A DNA stretch of 31,764 nucleotides from a virus: IMG/VR virus record IMGVR_UViG_3300042090_001631, positions 1 through 31,764 of that record; one strand, written 5' to 3'. Made by a program: the position numbers and the translations under genes. Under the pieces are notes generated by a model, which was given only the letters and a program-made list of their open reading frames with translations, was not told the origin of the DNA and made no database searches. Of this stretch, positions 29,105 to 31,764 are shown one piece after another (within the stretch, counting starts at the first letter, position 1; every line of letters begins with the position of its first letter).

Positions 29105-29966
29105 TTTAGAGCAAGGTTCAGACTTATGGCTCTCCTGGCGAAAAACAGTCATAACCGGAACAGATTGCCCCGCGATCCGGGGCTCTTCTCCCTGGTCAAC
29201 AGGATACAAGGTATGGCAAAGGAAACTCGGTCTTGCTGAGGAGCAAAAGAGTAATGAGGCTATGGAAAGAGGTAAGCGTCTAGAGCCTATAATCCGGGAA
29301 AGGTTTAATAGACTACATGGTGGCGATGGCCTGCGGTTGATTCCAGCTGTTGTAGAAAGCTCAGAATATGAATTTCTTGGCGCTTCCTTAGATGGAATAT
29401 CATACGATGGTACGGTCATCTTGGAAATTAAAACAGGTGGTAAAAATCTTCTTGATATGGCTATGGACGGTATCATTCCTGCTTACTACATGGATCAAAT
29501 GCAACATCAATTACTAGTTACAGGGGCTAAGGCATGTTTCTATATTGTAGGCAGTGAAAGAGAAGTTGATGACATAACAATCGTGGTGCATCCTGATCCT
29601 TCCTTTGCCGAGGCTTATCTACCGGTAGCCAGAGACTTCTGGCGCTGCGTAGCCTTTGGCGAGCCCCCTGCCTTGCAGGATTCCGACTATAAAGACATGT
29701 CTAATGCACCCCTATGGACGGAATATGCCCGGCAATACCGTGGCATCAATGAGCAGATTAAATCTCTGGAAGAGGCTAAGGAAAGCTACCGCAAAGAGCT
29801 GCTCGCCCTCTGTGCCGATCAAAACTGCTCAGGAGCCGGAATTAAAGTCATGAAAACCATTATGCGCGGTCGCGTAGCTTATGACGAAATTCCCGAAATT
29901 AAAGGCATTGATTTAGATAAGTACAGGAAAAAACCCATAACATCCTGGAAAATTATGACTGCATAA
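29091..29966 (+). CDS. YqaJ/lambda-exonuclease-type recombination nuclease
   Basis: A 291-residue protein. The N-terminal substrate region QGSDLWLSWRKTVITGTDCPAI carries the conserved W...R and G-T/S-D residues. Glu65 is in RGKRLEP, Asp101 in GASLDGI, and Glu112/Lys114 in LEIKTG. Gln136 and Gln140 lie in YMDQMQHQLLVTG. This is the PD-(D/E)XK alkaline exonuclease pattern. A long helical C-terminal region follows, about residues 205-260. It would resect double-strand ends to give single strands for the ERF protein. Last gene of the rightward operon; a leftward terminator faces it. Confidence 0.9.
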   Translation: MKILDLEQGSDLWLSWRKTVITGTDCPAIRGSSPWSTGYKVWQRKLGLAEEQKSNEAMERGKRLEPIIRERFNRLHGGDGLRLIPAVVESSEYEFLGASLDGISYDGTVILEIKTGGKNLLDMAMDGIIPAYYMDQMQHQLLVTGAKACFYIVGSEREVDDITIVVHPDPSFAEAYLPVARDFWRCVAFGEPPALQDSDYKDMSNAPLWTEYARQYRGINEQIKSLEEAKESYRKELLALCADQNCSGAGIKVMKTIMRGRVAYDEIPEIKGIDLDKYRKKPITSWKIMTA

Positions 29967-29978
29967 AGAAAAGCAAAA

Positions 29979-30008
29979 ATCCCTATAGTATTTCATCATT
30001 ATAGGGAT
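29979..30008 (-). terminator. Leftward rho-independent terminator
   Basis: ATCCCTATA (29979-29987) and TATAGGGAT (30000-30008) form a 9-bp stem with a 12-base loop. On the minus strand the stem is followed by TTTTTGCTTTT. It ends transcription of the small leftward genes and lies in the convergent junction with the recombination operon. Confidence 0.7.
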
Positions 30009-30022
30009 ATGCCTTAAAGATA

Positions 30023-30157
30023 TTAACATCCCTTACGCTTCATGGCCTTCTTATAGCCTTCCTTTTCATGCTTCTTGTCATTCTTCTTATCCATGGCAAC
30101 AAGCTTATTCATGCCCTTGTCTATAGCCTTCTTCTCTTTCTTTATCTGTTTATCCAC
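30023..30157 (-). CDS. Tiny lysine-rich protein
   Basis: A 44-residue protein from GTG after AAAGGAAAG; nearly half its residues are charged (KKEKKAIDKGMNKLVAMDKK). The 3' end is followed immediately by a terminator, which supports a real gene. It resembles the other tiny basic proteins of this phage. Function unknown; nucleic-acid binding possible. Confidence 0.55.
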   Translation of the reverse strand: MDKQIKKEKKAIDKGMNKLVAMDKKNDKKHEKEGYKKAMKRKGC

Positions 30158-30160
30158 GGG

Positions 30161-30319
30161 TTACTTTCCTTTTTTTATACTATGATGCTTATATGCTTTT
30201 TTAGCCATTTTCGCTAATGCATGCATATGCTTTTTCATTTCCTTATGATGATGCATGGCATGATGAGCATGATGCTCATGGCTATGCTTACCACCCTTGG
30301 CTTCATCCTTCTCTGTCAA
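30161..30319 (-). CDS. Small histidine-rich protein
   Basis: A 52-residue frame from a TTG; 13 residues are His, clustered as HSHEHHAHHAMHHH near the middle and KHMH, KHH later, plus many Lys. The start is uncertain because the ribosome-binding site lies about 20 bases upstream. It sits between two other small basic genes, with 3 and 7 base gaps. Likely metal binding or a highly cationic virion/DNA-associated peptide. Confidence 0.5.
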   Translation of the reverse strand: MTEKDEAKGGKHSHEHHAHHAMHHHKEMKKHMHALAKMAKKAYKHHSIKKGK

Positions 30320-30326
30320 TTTATGT

Positions 30327-30479
30327 TTAATAACTTTTTCCTTTACTAGGCACTTTTGCTCCAGCCTTACGAGCTACATTTAATGCTATCGCCACGGCTT
30401 GCTTATGAGGCTTTGTTTTTTCCTCTGTCTTTATATTTTCACCTATCGCCTTCTTTGAACCACTTTTAATCAATGGCAT
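30327..30479 (-). CDS. DUF6496-like small protein
   Basis: A 50-residue protein with an AGGAG site overlapping the stop of the fibre gene. MPLIKSGSKKAIGENIKTE, then KPHKQAVAIALNVARKAG, matches a small family (DUF6496-type) widespread in phages and bacteria, with a conserved SGSKKAxxENI start and QAVAIAL helix. Function of the family is unknown. Confidence 0.72.
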   Translation of the reverse strand: MPLIKSGSKKAIGENIKTEEKTKPHKQAVAIALNVARKAGAKVPSKGKSY

Positions 30480-30489
30480 AATTAAACTC

Positions 30490-31764
30490 CTATATATATT
30501 CTGTAATTATTACAACACCAGGCGCTCCATTTCCTCCACTTTGTCCTGAAGCATTACTATTTACTGAAGATGCTCCTCCTCCTCCCCCCCCATAACCCAT
30601 GGCATTTCCTCCATTGTTTGATGCTACACTACAAGCGCCTCCACTACCATAGAAAGATGCTCCTCCTAAACCTCCTGCAGAATAATATGCTCCTACAACT
30701 GGTATAGTCAATCCAAAGCCACCAGCTTGTCCACCACTTCCAACATCTCCCGTACCAAGACTGCCAGCCGCTCCACCTCCTGCTGGAATTATTGAAGATA
30801 TTGCGCCTGCATAACTTGCACCTCCTCCATAAGGAGCCAAACATAAAGTTCCTACAGAAGAAGCAGATCCATTGCTTCCAAATGGCGATCCTGCCGTTCC
30901 ACCTGCTCCTCCTGAGCCTACGGTTACTGTTTGACTAGATCCTATAGTAGCAGCAGAAGCTGTTTTTCTAGCATATCCACCACCACCACCACCACCACCT
31001 GCTGAACATTGTGTTGAATTAGTTGCTTGTGCTCCTCCTCCTCCTCCTCCTCCTCCAACACATTCTATTGTACAATAAAGCATTCCAGCTGTAGGTGTAT
31101 ACGTTCCAGATGTTGTAAATACTTGAACAGTTATAGAAGTAAAACCAGAAGCATTAGTAGCAGCAATACTAATAGAATTATGACCGTTTGTTATTGAAAT
31201 ACCAGATCCTGCCGTTAATGTCGCAGCTGCTGGATTACCTGCGCTACTTCCTATAGCTAACTGTCCATCTGTCAATGTAACAGCTGTTAATGCTGTAGTT
31301 GAAGTTGCTCCAGAAATTACAACGCCTGTAGTATTAAAACTTGTTGATGCAGTGCCACCTCCTGCAATTAAAGCAGTCGAAAAAGATGGATCAGAAGAAG
31401 AGCCATTTGACACGAGAGGTACTCCGGAAGTTGCAGAGGGAGCAACATTGGTAATTGTAGCACTTCCTGCTCCTACTAGAACATTATGATTCGTTAATCC
31501 TGTTAATTGAGTTGTAAGCGTGCTACCACTACCTGCAATTGTAATGCTTCCTGTGCCAAGTGTGTTGATATTTCCTGCACTCGGCGAAATAGCCCCTCCT
31601 GTATTACCAGTCAAGGTCTCTAAAACGGTAGATCCATTTGCAGCAATGGTAATAGAATTATGCCCATTGGTTATAGTTATTCCAGTTCCTGCTGTTAATG
31701 TAGCGGCTGCAGGTGCGCCTGCTGAAGATCCTATAATTAACTGCCCATCTGAAGCTAAAGCTGT
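30490..31764 (-). CDS. Glycine-rich tail fibre/adhesin, 5' end beyond the window
   Basis: The frame is open to the right edge, so the visible 424 residues are the C-terminal part of a longer protein; the TTG at 31614 is internal. The N-terminal visible half has repeats of DGQLxIGSSAGxPAAATLTAG, then TNGHNSI-IAA (two copies about 120 residues apart) and the pattern TNHNVLVGAG. The C-terminal half begins FTTSGTYTPTAGM, then ECVGGGGGGGG, the common phage glycine-rich domain. It continues with many Gly runs and ends VVIITEYI. Such domains form poly-glycine tips for receptor binding. It ends just before small accessory genes. Confidence 0.8.
   Translation of the reverse strand, partial: TALASDGQLIIGSSAGAPAAATLTAGTGITITNGHNSITIAANGSTVLETLTGNTGGAISPSAGNINTLGTGSITIAGSGSTLTTQLTGLTNHNVLVGAGSATITNVAPSATSGVPLVSNGSSSDPSFSTALIAGGGTASTSFNTTGVVISGATSTTALTAVTLTDGQLAIGSSAGNPAAATLTAGSGISITNGHNSISIAATNASGFTSITVQVFTTSGTYTPTAGMLYCTIECVGGGGGGGGAQATNSTQCSAGGGGGGGGYARKTASAATIGSSQTVTVGSGGAGGTAGSPFGSNGSASSVGTLCLAPYGGGASYAGAISSIIPAGGGAAGSLGTGDVGSGGQAGGFGLTIPVVGAYYSAGGLGGASFYGSGGACSVASNNGGNAMGYGGGGGGASSVNSNASGQSGGNGAPGVVIITEYI
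31032..31056. repeat. Trinucleotide microsatellite in the fibre gene
   Basis: CTC repeated about eight times, coding for a run of eight glycines in the adhesin tip. A similar CCA tract (30977-30999) lies nearby. Slippage by whole triplets would lengthen or shorten the glycine run without a frameshift. Confidence 0.8.

Noticed and set aside
1-31764. tRNA, rRNA, CRISPR array, integrase or att sites
   Set aside because: No cloverleaf, array or recombinase motif was recognised by eye; a tRNA scan and profile search of the full genome would be needed to exclude them.

Overview
This window looks like part of the genome of a short-tailed, podovirus-like double-stranded DNA phage, or a related prophage, of a Gram-negative host. 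It is AT-rich and gene-dense, and many junctions are stop/start overlaps (ATGA, TAATG, TAAATG). Recognisable hallmarks are a terminase large subunit, a P22-type portal, a scaffold protein, an N4 gp56-type major capsid protein, head-to-tail proteins and tail fibres. Export signals (two Sec signal peptides and a lipobox) point to an envelope with a periplasm. The host cannot be named from the sequence. The replication initiator and the general style recall proteins seen in environmental chlamydiae, but that is only an impression and needs a search.

Layout. Positions 1-12013 are a leftward late block. Read in the direction of transcription it runs scaffold, capsid, HNH endonuclease, capsid-associated beta protein, small neck protein, short paralogue of the beta protein, DNA methyltransferase, head-tail protein, two tiny basic proteins, fibre tip, large tail protein, a small virion protein and two alanine/glycine/glutamine-rich proteins (the last cut by the window edge). 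Positions 12097-13017 are a small rightward accessory pair with its own promoter. Positions 13006-15815 hold the portal and small genes, followed by a second, rightward HNH gene. Positions 16417-19968 hold small accessory genes around a divergent promoter pair; the rightward promoter appears to give a leaderless mRNA for an IS30-type helix-turn-helix protein coupled to a ParB-like protein. Positions 19969-23722 hold the terminase and many small leftward genes, several encoding exported or zinc-ribbon proteins.

Positions 24595-27177 are a leftward replication and chaperone block: a GroES-like co-chaperonin, a RusA-like resolvase, a protein with an SSB-like acidic tip, and a replication-initiator-like protein whose gene contains helically phased iteron-like repeats. 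Positions 27220-27832 are a control region with dyads, a Cro/CI-like repressor, a perfect 15-bp palindrome and a rightward promoter. The rightward early operon (27859-29966) encodes an ERF annealing protein and a YqaJ-type exonuclease, which together make a two-component recombination system. Positions 30023-31764 hold small basic and histidine-rich proteins and a glycine-rich tail fibre that continues off the right edge.

No integrase, DNA polymerase, endolysin, tRNA or CRISPR array was recognised. The most interesting points are the phased repeats inside the replication gene, the minimal GroES, the beta domain repeated across virion genes, the leaderless IS30-HTH/ParB pair, and the repressor gene overlapped by an antisense small membrane-protein gene.
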